Source of the DNA: Streptomyces sp. CB02009
Lineage (GTDB): Bacteria > Actinomycetota > Actinomycetes > Streptomycetales > Streptomycetaceae
Length of the DNA stretch: 64,000 nucleotides
Assembly: GCF_001905825.1 (NCBI RefSeq)
Contig: NZ_LIVV01000009.1
Span: 186,001 to 250,000 of the forward strand
Direction: 5' to 3'
The notes under the pieces are model-generated. The model searched no databases. It was given only the letters and a program-made list of their open reading frames with translations, and was not told the origin of the DNA. The translations under genes were made by a program, and so were the position numbers. Positions 17,490-28,235 of the stretch are shown piece after piece; position 1 is the first letter of the stretch; each line of letters opens with the position of its first letter.

Positions 17490-17499
17490 CCGCACGCTC

Positions 17500-17991
17500 A
17501 TGCCCGACCACCACAGCACCACCCGGTTCCCGGTCAACGTCGACGCCGCCCTCCGCGAGGCCGGCTGGCAGCCCGGCCGCTGGGACATCAAGCTCGCCGA
17601 GGAATGGGCCGACACCCTGCGCGCCCACCTCTCCCCCGCGGGCCACCGGCACAGCGTCTTCCCCGCCGTCGTCGAGGCCTGGGCCGAGTTCGGCGGCCTG
17701 CGGATCAGCGCACCCGGCCACGGACGCCAGATAGCGCCCGCCGCCGTCCGCTTCGACCCGCTCGCCGGACTCCACCTCTCCCGCACCCTCGGGGACCTCG
17801 GCCGCGCCCTGGACACGGAGCTCGCGCCGCTCGGCGAGGAGGGCGACCACCAGGCGATCCTCGCCATGGACATGGAGGGACGGGTCTACAGCCTCGACCA
17901 CGCGGGCGACTGGTACCTCGGCAAGGACATCGACACGGCGCTCTCGACCCTCGTCACGGGCGCGCAGCCGACCCGCCTGACGGCGGGCTGA
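17500..17991 (+). CDS. SUKH-3 family immunity-type protein
   Basis: A 163-aa protein recognisable as SUKH-3 from FPVNVDAALREAGWQPGR (residues 9-26), FPAVVEAWAEFGGLRI (about 50-65) and the C-terminal GRVYSLDHAGDWYLGKDIDTAL. SUKH-3 domains neutralise polymorphic toxins, and the gene follows the YwqJ deaminase by 10 nt, the expected toxin-then-immunity order. No good ribosome-binding site precedes the ATG, so it is probably translated by coupling. Its last 38 bp overlap, in antisense, the 3' end of the histidine kinase gene on the opposite strand. Confidence 0.85.
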   Translation: MPDHHSTTRFPVNVDAALREAGWQPGRWDIKLAEEWADTLRAHLSPAGHRHSVFPAVVEAWAEFGGLRISAPGHGRQIAPAAVRFDPLAGLHLSRTLGDLGRALDTELAPLGEEGDHQAILAMDMEGRVYSLDHAGDWYLGKDIDTALSTLVTGAQPTRLTAG

Positions 17992-19285
17992 CCGTCGGCA
18001 GCACCGCCGACACCTTGAAACCGCCCGCGTCGGTCGCCCCGGAGACGAACACCCCGCCGAGCCGCAGCACGCGCTCCCGCATGCCGACGAGCCCGTTCCC
18101 GCCGCTCGGCAGCCGAACGTCGGCGACGCCCGCGTCCGTGGGACACGGGCCGTTCTCCACCTGCATCGCGACCTCGGCCTCCCGGTGCGCGAGCCGCACC
18201 ACGACCGCGGCGCCCGCCGCGTGCTTGTGGACGTTGGTCAGCGCCTCCTGCACCACGCGGTACGCCGTGCGCTCCACCTCCGGCGGATAGGCCCGCGCGT
18301 CACCGACGACGACCAGCTCCACCACCGCCCCGGCCAGCCGGGACTGCTCGCACAGCCCCTCCAGCGCCTCCAGGGACGGCCCGTCCTCGGCGGCGGCCAC
18401 CGCCGCGGCCGCGGCGGCCCGCCCGACGGCCGCCAACGGCACCGGAGCGGGGGCCGGCGGAGCGGCCCCCTCCCGCAGCACCCCCAGCATCTCCCGCAGC
18501 TCGGTCAACGCCTGCCGCCCCATGTCCCCCACCAGGGCGGCGTTGCGCACGGCCTTCTGCGGATCCTTCAACGCCACCGCCTGCAGCGCCGCCGCGTGCA
18601 CCACCATCAGCGACACCCGGTGCGCCACCACGTCGTGCATCTCACGGGCGATCCGGGTCCGCTCCTCCTGCCGCGCCCACTGCGCCCGCTGCTCCGCCCG
18701 GTCCGCGAGGAGCGACAGCTCCTGCTCCAGGCTGTCCGCCCGCTCCCGCAGACTCTCCATGAGCCGGCGGCGCGCCCCTATGTAGAGGCCGAAGAGCAGC
18801 GGCGGCGCGTTGAGCCCGAGGGTCATGAAGAGCGAGACGACGGGCACGTACCAGCCGCTCGGGTCGATCTCGGCCCGGGCGACGTCCTGCCGCATCCGGA
18901 CCGCGGTCACGACGAACACGGCGACCGTCGAGAGGCCGGCGAGCAGGGCGGTGATCCGGCGGGGCACCTCGGAGGCGGCGAGCGAGTACAGCCCGACGAT
19001 CCCCATGAGGAAGCCCATCTCGGCGGGCGTCACGGCGATCGAGACGAGGACGACGCCGATGGGCCACCGCCGGCGGACGAGCAGCACGGACCCGACGAGG
19101 AACCCGAACAGCACCCCGAGGGGCAGGGGCAGCGAGGCCTCCTCGGCGAACCGCCCCCCTTCGAACGCGCACTCGACGGCGGACACGAGGGCGAGCCCCC
19201 CGTCGAGCACGGCACTCCGCCGTCTCCCCCACCACCACCAGCTCCCGACGCCCACGGCGTCCCGGTCTGCCCCCGTTGCGGTCAT
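17954..19285 (-). CDS. Orphan sensor histidine kinase (NarL/DesK-type, HisKA_3)
   Basis: A 443-aa membrane kinase. Residues about 20-150 hold four to six hydrophobic segments. A coiled linker (about 165-200) leads to the dimerisation motif REMHDVVAHRVSLMVVH with phospho-acceptor His217. The ATPase domain has AYRVVQEALTNVHKHA and, later, GNGLVGMRERVLRLGG. The ATG at 19285 is preceded by AGGGTGGTGGGT. This kinase class normally pairs with an adjacent LuxR-type regulator, but the neighbours here are tRNA-Gln and glmU on one side and SUKH-3 on the other. The open frame continues far upstream, but that stretch is antisense to glmU and is not coding. Confidence 0.92.
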   Translation of the reverse strand: MTATGADRDAVGVGSWWWWGRRRSAVLDGGLALVSAVECAFEGGRFAEEASLPLPLGVLFGFLVGSVLLVRRRWPIGVVLVSIAVTPAEMGFLMGIVGLYSLAASEVPRRITALLAGLSTVAVFVVTAVRMRQDVARAEIDPSGWYVPVVSLFMTLGLNAPPLLFGLYIGARRRLMESLRERADSLEQELSLLADRAEQRAQWARQEERTRIAREMHDVVAHRVSLMVVHAAALQAVALKDPQKAVRNAALVGDMGRQALTELREMLGVLREGAAPPAPAPVPLAAVGRAAAAAAVAAAEDGPSLEALEGLCEQSRLAGAVVELVVVGDARAYPPEVERTAYRVVQEALTNVHKHAAGAAVVVRLAHREAEVAMQVENGPCPTDAGVADVRLPSGGNGLVGMRERVLRLGGVFVSGATDAGGFKVSAVLPTVSPPSGGSAARP

Positions 19286-19416
19286 ACCCACCACCCTACG
19301 GGCGAGCCCCGGCGGCGCCGCGGCGAACACCGTCGCGTCGAAGCCGCTCGGTACGGCATAGTGGAGGCCGCCGGGGCAGGAGACCGACGCTTTGTCCGTT
19401 TCAACCCTGTACGCCA

Positions 19417-19488
19417 TCCCCTGTGGTGTAATTGGCAGCACTGAGGCTTTTGGTGCCTTATGTCCGGGTTCGAGTCCTGGCGGGGGAG
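19417..19488 (+). tRNA. tRNA-Gln (anticodon TTG)
   Basis: A 72-nt cloverleaf. The acceptor TCCCCTG pairs with CGGGGGA. The anticodon stem GAGGC/GCCTT encloses the loop TTTTGGT with anticodon TTG at 19450-19452. The T arm is CCGGG-TTCGAGT-CCTGG and the discriminator is G. No encoded CCA follows. It reads CAA and lies just upstream of glmU. Confidence 0.96.
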
Positions 19489-19597
19489 CTTCTTCATCCG
19501 GGTCCTGACCACCACGGTCAGGACCCGCGCTCATGTCCGCCCCCTTGCCCCCCGGTATCCTTCGTGCGTCCACCACCCAAAGCCGAAGGGCATTCCC

Positions 19598-21043
19598 GTG
19601 AGCGCCAATCGCCCGGCAGCCGTCGTCGTCCTCGCAGCGGGTGAGGGCACCCGCATGAAGTCGAAGACCCCCAAGGTCCTCCACGACATCGCCGGGCGCT
19701 CGCTCGTCGGGCATGTCGTCTCCGCCGCCCGGGAGTTGCAGCCCGAGCACCTCGTCGTGGTCGTCGGGCACGCCCGCGAGCTGGTGAAGGGGCACCTGGA
19801 GGAGCACTACGCCGGGACCCGCACCGCCGTCCAGGAGGAGCAGAACGGCACCGGGCACGCGGTGCGGATGGCCCTGGAGGAGCTCGGGCAGGCGCCCGAG
19901 GGGACCGTGGTCGTCGTCTGCGGCGACACCCCGCTGCTGTCCGGCGAGACGCTGCGCGCCCTCGCCGACACCCACGCCGCCGACGGCAACGCCGTCACCG
20001 TGCTGAGCGCCGAGGTCCCGGACTCCACCGGGTACGGGCGGATCGTGCGGGACGCGACCGGGGCCGTGACCGAGATCGTCGAGCACAAGGACGCCACCGA
20101 CGGGCAGCGGGCGATCCGGGAGATCAACTCCGGCGTGTTCGCCTTCGACGGGCAGCTGCTCGCCGACGCCCTCGGCAAGGTCCGGACGGACAACAGCCAG
20201 GGCGAGGAGTACCTCACCGACGTGCTGAGCATCCTGCGCGAGGCCGGGCACCGCGTCGGCGCCTCCGTCGCCGGCGACCACCGCGAGATCCTCGGGATCA
20301 ACAACCGGGTGCAGCTCGCCGAGGCCCGCGCCCTGCTGAACCAGCGGCTGATCGAGCGGGCCATGCTCGCCGGTGTGACCGTGGTCGACCCCGCGTCCGT
20401 GTTCGTGGACGTGACCGTGACCTTCGAGCCCGACGCCGTCCTCCTGCCCGGTACGCAGCTCCTGGGGGCGACGCACATCGGCGAGGACGCCGTGGTCGGC
20501 CCGAACACGCGCCTGAAGGACACCCGCGTGGAGAAGGGCGCCCGGGTGGACAACGCCGTCGCCGACTCCGCCGTCATCGGCGAGGGCGCCTCCGTGGGGC
20601 CGTTCGCGTACCTCCGTCCGGGCACGAACCTCGGCCGGAAGTCGAAGGCCGGCACGTACGTCGAGATGAAGAACTCGACGATCGGCGAGGGCACCAAGGT
20701 CCCCCATCTGTCGTACGTGGGCGACGCCACGATCGGCGAGTACACGAACATCGGCGCGGCGAGCGTCTTCGTGAACTACGACGGGGAGGCGAAGCACCAC
20801 ACCACGATCGGGTCGCACTGCCGGACCGGGTCGGACAACATGTTTGTGGCTCCCATCACGATCGGGGACGGCGCGTACACCGCCGCGGGGTCCGTGATCA
20901 CGAAGGACGTGCCGGCCGGCTCGCTCGCCGTCGCCCGGGGCCAGCAGCGGAATATCGAGGGTTGGGTGGCCCGGAAGCGTCCCGGCAGCGCTGCCGCGCA
21001 GGCCGCTCAGGCCGCCTCGGAGGACTCCGCCGGCGAAAGCTGA
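19598..21043 (+). CDS. glmU: Bifunctional GlmU, UDP-GlcNAc pyrophosphorylase / GlcN-1-P acetyltransferase
   Basis: A 481-aa cytoplasmic enzyme that acetylates glucosamine-1-phosphate and then joins it to UTP, giving UDP-GlcNAc for peptidoglycan. The N-terminal uridylyltransferase begins VVVLAAGEGTRMKSKTPKVLH. The C-terminal half (about 265-460) is a left-handed beta-helix with hexapeptide repeats, including NNRVQLAEAR at the hinge and VNYDGEAKHHTTIGSHCRTGSDN, which carries the acetyltransferase catalytic region. The GTG at 19598 has GAAGGG 7 nt upstream. The first gene of a core block glmU-prs-rplY-pth. Confidence 0.98.
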   Translation: MSANRPAAVVVLAAGEGTRMKSKTPKVLHDIAGRSLVGHVVSAARELQPEHLVVVVGHARELVKGHLEEHYAGTRTAVQEEQNGTGHAVRMALEELGQAPEGTVVVVCGDTPLLSGETLRALADTHAADGNAVTVLSAEVPDSTGYGRIVRDATGAVTEIVEHKDATDGQRAIREINSGVFAFDGQLLADALGKVRTDNSQGEEYLTDVLSILREAGHRVGASVAGDHREILGINNRVQLAEARALLNQRLIERAMLAGVTVVDPASVFVDVTVTFEPDAVLLPGTQLLGATHIGEDAVVGPNTRLKDTRVEKGARVDNAVADSAVIGEGASVGPFAYLRPGTNLGRKSKAGTYVEMKNSTIGEGTKVPHLSYVGDATIGEYTNIGAASVFVNYDGEAKHHTTIGSHCRTGSDNMFVAPITIGDGAYTAAGSVITKDVPAGSLAVARGQQRNIEGWVARKRPGSAAAQAAQAASEDSAGES

Positions 21044-21164
21044 CCGGAAACGGGTACGTCGAACTCGGCGTACCGTGATACGTGCACACAAATTCGGCTG
21101 GCTCGCACACGCGCACGACAGCTCGTGGAACGCGGCCAGACAACACGTCTGAGGAGACAGTGCT

Positions 21165-22139
21165 GTGACCGGGATCAAGACGACCGGCGAGAAGAAGCTG
21201 ATGCTCTTCTCCGGCCGCGCCCACCCCGAGCTGGCCGAGGAGGTCGCGCACCAGCTGGGCGTCGGCCTCGTTCCGACCAAGGCGTTCGACTTCGCCAACG
21301 GTGAGATCTACGTCCGCTTCCAGGAGTCGGCCCGTGGCGCGGACTGCTTCCTGATCCAGAGCCACACGGCTCCGATCAACAAGTGGATCATGGAGCAGCT
21401 GATCATGATCGATGCTCTGAAGCGGGCCTCGGCCCGGAGCATCACCGTGATCATCCCGTCGTACGGCTACGCCCGTCAGGACAAGAAGCACCGCGGCCGC
21501 GAGCCGATCTCGGCGCGTCTGGTCGCGGACATGCTGAAGACGGCCGGTGCGGACCGCATCCTGACGGTCGACCTGCACACGGACCAGATCCAGGGCTTCT
21601 TCGACGGCCCGGTGGACCACCTGTCGGCGCTGCCGGTGCTCGCGGACTACGTGGGTGCGAAGGTCGACCGCTCCAAGCTGACGATCGTCTCCCCTGACGC
21701 GGGCCGCGTGCGGGTCGCCGACCGCTGGTGCGACCGCCTGGACGCGCCGCTGGCGATCGTGCACAAGCGCCGTGACAAGGACGTCGCCAACCAGGTCACC
21801 GTGCACGAGGTCGTCGGTGACGTGAAGGGCCGCGTCTGCGTCCTGGTGGACGACATGGTCGACACCGGCGGCACGATCTGCGCCGCGGCGGACGCCCTGT
21901 TCGCGCACGGCGCGGAGGACGTCATCGTGACGGCCACGCACGGCATCCTGTCGGGTCCTGCGGCCGACCGCCTGAAGAACTCCAAGGTGAGCGAGTTCGT
22001 GTTCACGGACACGCTGCCGGTGCCGGGCGCGCTGGAGCTGGACAAGATCACGGTGCTGTCGATCGCGCCGACGATCGCGCGCGCGGTGCGCGAGGTGTTC
22101 GAGGACGGTTCGGTGACGAGCCTCTTCGAAGAGCACTGA
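21165..22139 (+). CDS. prs: Ribose-phosphate pyrophosphokinase
   Basis: A 324-aa class I PRPP synthase, which makes PRPP from ribose-5-phosphate and ATP for nucleotide, His and Trp synthesis. Visible motifs are the flexible-loop/ATP region YARQDKKHRGREPISA, the catalytic loop KRRDKD, and the PRPP-binding loop CVLVDDMVDTGGTI. GTG start at 21165 with GAGGAGA upstream. The 3' end is unusual: the last four codons with the stop are repeated in tandem after the gene. Confidence 0.98.
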   Translation: MTGIKTTGEKKLMLFSGRAHPELAEEVAHQLGVGLVPTKAFDFANGEIYVRFQESARGADCFLIQSHTAPINKWIMEQLIMIDALKRASARSITVIIPSYGYARQDKKHRGREPISARLVADMLKTAGADRILTVDLHTDQIQGFFDGPVDHLSALPVLADYVGAKVDRSKLTIVSPDAGRVRVADRWCDRLDAPLAIVHKRRDKDVANQVTVHEVVGDVKGRVCVLVDDMVDTGGTICAAADALFAHGAEDVIVTATHGILSGPAADRLKNSKVSEFVFTDTLPVPGALELDKITVLSIAPTIARAVREVFEDGSVTSLFEEH

Positions 22140-22161
22140 GAAGAGCACTGAGGAGCACTGA
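22128..22161. repeat. Tandem repeat duplicating the prs stop codon
   Basis: GAAGAGCACTGA occurs at 22128-22139 (the last codons and stop of prs) and again at 22140-22151. A 10-nt partial copy follows (22152-22161). Each unit ends in TGA. Confidence 0.93.
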
Positions 22162-22183
22162 GCCTCGGCTGTACTGCTGGTGT

Positions 22184-22217
22184 GAGGGCCGTTTCCCCGT
22201 TCGTGGGAGCGGCCCTC
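22184..22217 (+). terminator. Hairpin downstream of prs
   Basis: GAGGGCCG (22184-22191) pairs with CGGCCCTC (22210-22217), with further partial pairing inside. It lies 45 nt after the prs stop, has no T-run and is a likely terminator. Confidence 0.55.
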
Positions 22218-22248
22218 CGCCGTGTCCCCGGGGCCCGGGGTGATCGAA

Positions 22249-22278
22249 TTGGGTGGTGGGGCGGCGGGCCGGTAGACT
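22249..22278 (+). promoter_or_regulatory. Predicted promoter of rplY
   Basis: A -35-like TTGGGT (22249-22254) and a -10 TAGACT (22273-22278) are separated by 18 bp. A start near 22285 would give a leader of about 140 nt before the rplY start at 22424. Confidence 0.5.
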
Positions 22279-22423
22279 GCCGTAGTTGCTCGGCGAGGGA
22301 GGCCGTACCCGTACGGATGTACAGGGTCACGGCGGTCCGTTATCGACGCGCTCTTCGTAGCAGGCCATCGCCAGTCGTGGCCGGGTGACCAGTTCTTTCG
22401 TCACCTTTCTACGAGGAGTGCAC

Positions 22424-23017
22424 ATGTCCGAGGTCAAGATCGCCGCTGCCGTCCGCACCGAGTTCGGCAAGGGCGCCGCCCGTTCCATCCGCCGCGACAG
22501 CCAGGTTCCCGCGGTCGTCTACGGCCACGGTTCCGAGCCGGCGCACATCACCCTCCCGGCCCACGAGCTGGGCCTGGCCCTGCGTACGCCGAACGTCCTG
22601 CTCTCGCTGGACATCGACGGCAAGAACGAGCTGGCGATCCCGAAGGCCGTCCAGCGTGACGCCATCAAGGGCTTCCTCGTCCACGTCGACCTGCTCCTCG
22701 TGAAGCGCGGCGAGAAGGTCACCGTCGAGATCCCCGTGCAGGCCGAGGGCGAGCTCGCCGCCGGTGGCAACCTGCTCGAGCACGTGCTGAGCACCCTCTC
22801 CGTCGAGGCCGAGGCCACCCACCTCCCCGAGGCCGTCACGGTCTCCGTGGAGGGCCTGGAGGCCGGTGCCTCCGTCCTCGCCGGTGACATCACCCTGCCG
22901 AAGGGCTCGACCCTGGTGACCGACGCCGAGGCCGTCGTCCTACAGGTCCTGGCCGCGCAGGCCGAGGAGCCGGCCGCCGAGGCCGAGACCGAGGCCGCCG
23001 AGGGCGCCGAGGTCTGA
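22424..23017 (+). CDS. rplY: 50S ribosomal protein L25/general stress protein Ctc
   Basis: A 197-aa protein with an N-terminal L25 domain that binds 5S rRNA (residues 1-95, including GKGAARSIRRDSQVPAVVYG) and the longer TL5/Ctc C-terminal domain (about 96-180). An Ala/Glu-rich acidic tail closes it. The ATG at 22424 with GAGGAG upstream is preferred to an in-frame ATG at 22385. It lies between prs and pth in the usual actinobacterial order. Confidence 0.97.
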   Translation: MSEVKIAAAVRTEFGKGAARSIRRDSQVPAVVYGHGSEPAHITLPAHELGLALRTPNVLLSLDIDGKNELAIPKAVQRDAIKGFLVHVDLLLVKRGEKVTVEIPVQAEGELAAGGNLLEHVLSTLSVEAEATHLPEAVTVSVEGLEAGASVLAGDITLPKGSTLVTDAEAVVLQVLAAQAEEPAAEAETEAAEGAEV

Positions 23018-23040
23018 GCCGTAGGCTCTGCCTGACGTGA

Positions 23041-23077
23041 CGGGGTGACGGGCCGCACGGCCCGTCACCCCGTTTTT
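23041..23077 (+). terminator. Rho-independent terminator after rplY
   Basis: A perfect 14-bp GC-rich stem (23041-23054 with 23059-23072) with a 4-nt loop, followed directly by TTTTT. It is the most canonical terminator in the window. Confidence 0.95.
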
Positions 23078-23116
23078 CCGTATCTGGACGTAGCTGGACG
23101 AGGAGACCCGACGCAC

Positions 23117-23713
23117 ATGACCGATGACGCGAACGCGCCCTGGCTGATCGTCGGCCTCGGCAATCCCGGGCCGGAGTACGCGGCCAACCGGCACAACATC
23201 GGGTTCATGGTGGTGGACCTGCTCGCGGAGCGGATGCGGGGCTCCTTCAAGCGGGCGGGGAAGGCCCAGGCGCAGGTCGTCGAAGGCCGGATGGGCCCGC
23301 CGGGACCGGCGAGCCGCCGGGTGGTGCTCGCGAAGCCGATGTCGTACATGAACCTGTCGGGTGGACCGGTGACGGCGCTGCGCGACTTCTACAAGGTGCC
23401 GACGGCGCACATCGTGGCGATCCACGACGAGCTGGACATCGATTACGGGGTGCTGCGGCTGAAGATCGGCGGCGGCGACAACGGGCACAACGGTCTGAAG
23501 TCGATGACGAAGTCGATGGGCGCGGAGTACCACCGGGTGCGGTGCGGGATCGGGCGTCCGCCGGGCCGGATGCAGGTGGCGGACTTCGTCCTGAAGGACT
23601 TCTCGTCGACGGAGCGCAAGGACCTGGACTGGTTCGTGGACCGGGCGGCGGACTCGGTGGAGTGCCTGGTGGCGGAGGGTCTGGAGCGGGCTCAGTCCGC
23701 GTACAACTCCTGA
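23117..23713 (+). CDS. pth: Peptidyl-tRNA hydrolase
   Basis: A 198-aa enzyme that releases peptides from peptidyl-tRNA and recycles tRNA. Family motifs visible are LIVGLGNPGPEYAANRHNIGF (with the catalytic His near residue 27), KPMSYMNLSGGPV, HDELDIDYG and GGGDNGHNGLKS. The ATG at 23117 follows GAGGAG. It lies about 100 nt after rplY, beyond a terminator, so it probably has its own promoter. Confidence 0.98.
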   Translation: MTDDANAPWLIVGLGNPGPEYAANRHNIGFMVVDLLAERMRGSFKRAGKAQAQVVEGRMGPPGPASRRVVLAKPMSYMNLSGGPVTALRDFYKVPTAHIVAIHDELDIDYGVLRLKIGGGDNGHNGLKSMTKSMGAEYHRVRCGIGRPPGRMQVADFVLKDFSSTERKDLDWFVDRAADSVECLVAEGLERAQSAYNS

Positions 23714-23755
23714 GGCCGGTGGGACTCGCGCGGTACGACTGTACGATCGCGGGTC

Positions 23756-24199
23756 ATGACGCACGTCCGTAACGCCGCCATGGCCCTGGTCGCCCTCCTC
23801 CTCGTGGTCGCGGGCGCCTGGACCTCCTGGAACTCGGCCCAGCACGTCCTGCTCGCCAAGGGCCGCGAGCACGGCACGCTGACGGTCACCGGCTGCACCG
23901 ATGACACCTGCAGCGGCCGGTACGCCCCCGAGGACGCCTCCTCGCCCCGCCGGACGCTGACGATCGCGCGTTCGGTGGCGGCGGAGCGGGGCGTGACGAT
24001 CCCGGTGGTGGTGAAGCCGGGCACGGACGAGGGAGTGCGGACGGGCTGGGGCGGCGGGCTGCACGCCTGGCTGCCGCTGGGCGGGGCTCTGGTCCTCGCC
24101 GCGCCGCTGATCGGCGGTGGTCTGCGGCTGCCGAGGACGGCGTGGTCGATGGCGGTGGCGGGGGCCGCGCTGCTCGTGGCGGCGTTCTTCGCGCTCTGA
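23756..24199 (+). CDS. Small membrane protein of unknown function
   Basis: A 147-aa protein with a first membrane helix at about 8-26 (MALVALLLVVAGAWTSW) and two more at about 103-120 and 127-146. The domain between (about 27-98) is extracytoplasmic, with two cysteines (TGCTDDTCSG) that may form a disulfide. I recognise no family motif. It is a single gene after pth, and no function can be assigned. Confidence 0.75.
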   Translation: MTHVRNAAMALVALLLVVAGAWTSWNSAQHVLLAKGREHGTLTVTGCTDDTCSGRYAPEDASSPRRTLTIARSVAAERGVTIPVVVKPGTDEGVRTGWGGGLHAWLPLGGALVLAAPLIGGGLRLPRTAWSMAVAGAALLVAAFFAL

Positions 24200-24231
24200 G
24201 GGGTGCGGCCGCGCACGTCCCGCCACGCACC

Positions 24232-24264
24232 GGTGCCCCCGTGGAGAGTCTCCACGGGGGCACC
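24232..24264. terminator. Bidirectional terminator between convergent genes
   Basis: A perfect 14-bp stem (24232-24245 with 24251-24264) and a 5-nt loop between the membrane-protein gene and the convergent ppc gene. Confidence 0.85.
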
Positions 24265-24283
24265 GTTCTGGTGCGGCCGGGCG

Positions 24284-27013
<2,730 letters not shown>

Positions 27014-27167
27014 AGGTGCGGCTCCTTGCAGTGTTTGAGCACGTCTGGAGGGGTACTGGAGGCTTGCGGACCGCGCTGTCCGACGCACCCAGGATAGGTG
27101 TCCACATTGTGGTCGGCGGCCAGGGTCGTCTTGTGCCCCCTTGCCGCGCGCCACGGCGCTGCCATAC

Positions 27168-27197
27168 TTACGACGCCGTAGGTTACGGAGGCGTAGC
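27168..27197. promoter_or_regulatory. Tandem palindromic operator upstream of the desaturase
   Basis: Two adjoining 15-bp boxes, TTACGACGCCGTAGG (27168-27182) and TTACGGAGGCGTAGC (27183-27197), each a TACG-N-CGTAG-like inverted repeat. They lie about 70 bp before the desaturase-TetR operon, the probable target of that TetR protein. Confidence 0.6.
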
Positions 27198-27263
27198 CTC
27201 GCGCTCTCTTCATACCCTTCCGCTCCGTTTCATCCCTCATCCCTTCATCCCCAGGGGACACGT

Positions 27264-28235
27264 ATGACCATCAGTCCTGAGTTGCTCGAAACCGAACAGG
27301 ACCCGCTCCCCTCCGGCACGCTCGGCGGGGACAAGAAGCGATCGATCGAGCAGATCACGCTGCTGCTGTTCATCACGGTGCCCTTCGTCGCCCTGATCGC
27401 GGCGGTTCCGCTGGCCTGGAGCTGGGGCGGCGTGTCGTGGCTCGACCTGGGTCTGCTGGTGGCGATGTACTACATCGGCTGCCACGGCATCACGATCGGC
27501 TTCCACCGCTACTTCACCCATGGTTCGTTCAAGGCCAAGCGGCCGTTGCGGATCGCGCTCGCGATCATGGGTTCGCTCGCGGTGGAGGGTCCGCTGGTGC
27601 GCTGGGTGGCGGACCACCGCAAGCACCACAAGTTCTCGGACGCGGAGGGCGACCCGCACTCGCCGTGGCGTTTCGGCGAGACGGTGCCGGCGCTGATGAA
27701 GGGCCTGTGGTGGGCGCACATCGGCTGGATGTTCGACGAGGAGCGGACGCCGCAGGCGAAGTACGCGCCCGATCTGATCAAGGACCCGGCGATCCGGCGG
27801 ATCTCCCGTGACTTCATCTTCTGGACGATGCTGTCACTGGCGATCCCGCCGCTGGTGGGCGGTCTGGTGACGATGTCCTGGTGGGGCGCGTTCACCGCGT
27901 TCTTCTGGGGTTCGCTGGTGCGGGTCGCGCTGCTGCACCACGTGACCTGGTCGATCAACTCGATCTGCCACGCGGTGGGCAAGCGTCCGTTCAAGTCGCG
28001 GGACCGTTCGGGGAACGTGTGGTGGCTGGCGGTGCTGTCCTGCGGCGAGTCCTGGCACAACCTGCACCACGCGGACCCGACGTCCGCCCGGCACGGGGTG
28101 CTGCGCGGCCAGGTCGACTCCAGCGCGCGGCTGATCCGCTGGTTCGAGCTGGCGGGCTGGGCGTACGACGTGCGCTGGCCGGCGAAGGAGCGCATCGCGG
28201 CCCGCCGCCAGAGCGCGCCCGCTGACGCGGCATGA
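27264..28235 (+). CDS. Acyl-CoA/fatty acid desaturase
   Basis: A 323-aa membrane di-iron desaturase that inserts a double bond into acyl chains, adjusting membrane fluidity. The three histidine boxes are HRYFTH (about residues 82-87), HRKHH (about 118-122) and HNLHH (about 260-264). Hydrophobic segments flank them. The ATG at 27264 has AGGGGA upstream. The stop overlaps the start of the TetR gene (ATGA), so regulator and enzyme form an operon. Confidence 0.95.
   Translation: MTISPELLETEQDPLPSGTLGGDKKRSIEQITLLLFITVPFVALIAAVPLAWSWGGVSWLDLGLLVAMYYIGCHGITIGFHRYFTHGSFKAKRPLRIALAIMGSLAVEGPLVRWVADHRKHHKFSDAEGDPHSPWRFGETVPALMKGLWWAHIGWMFDEERTPQAKYAPDLIKDPAIRRISRDFIFWTMLSLAIPPLVGGLVTMSWWGAFTAFFWGSLVRVALLHHVTWSINSICHAVGKRPFKSRDRSGNVWWLAVLSCGESWHNLHHADPTSARHGVLRGQVDSSARLIRWFELAGWAYDVRWPAKERIAARRQSAPADAA

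Noticed and set aside
19286..21298. Upstream extension of the histidine kinase frame to a 1114-aa protein
   Set aside because: The extension runs antisense through tRNA-Gln, glmU and the start of prs and is not protein-like. The ATG at 19285 has a good ribosome-binding site.
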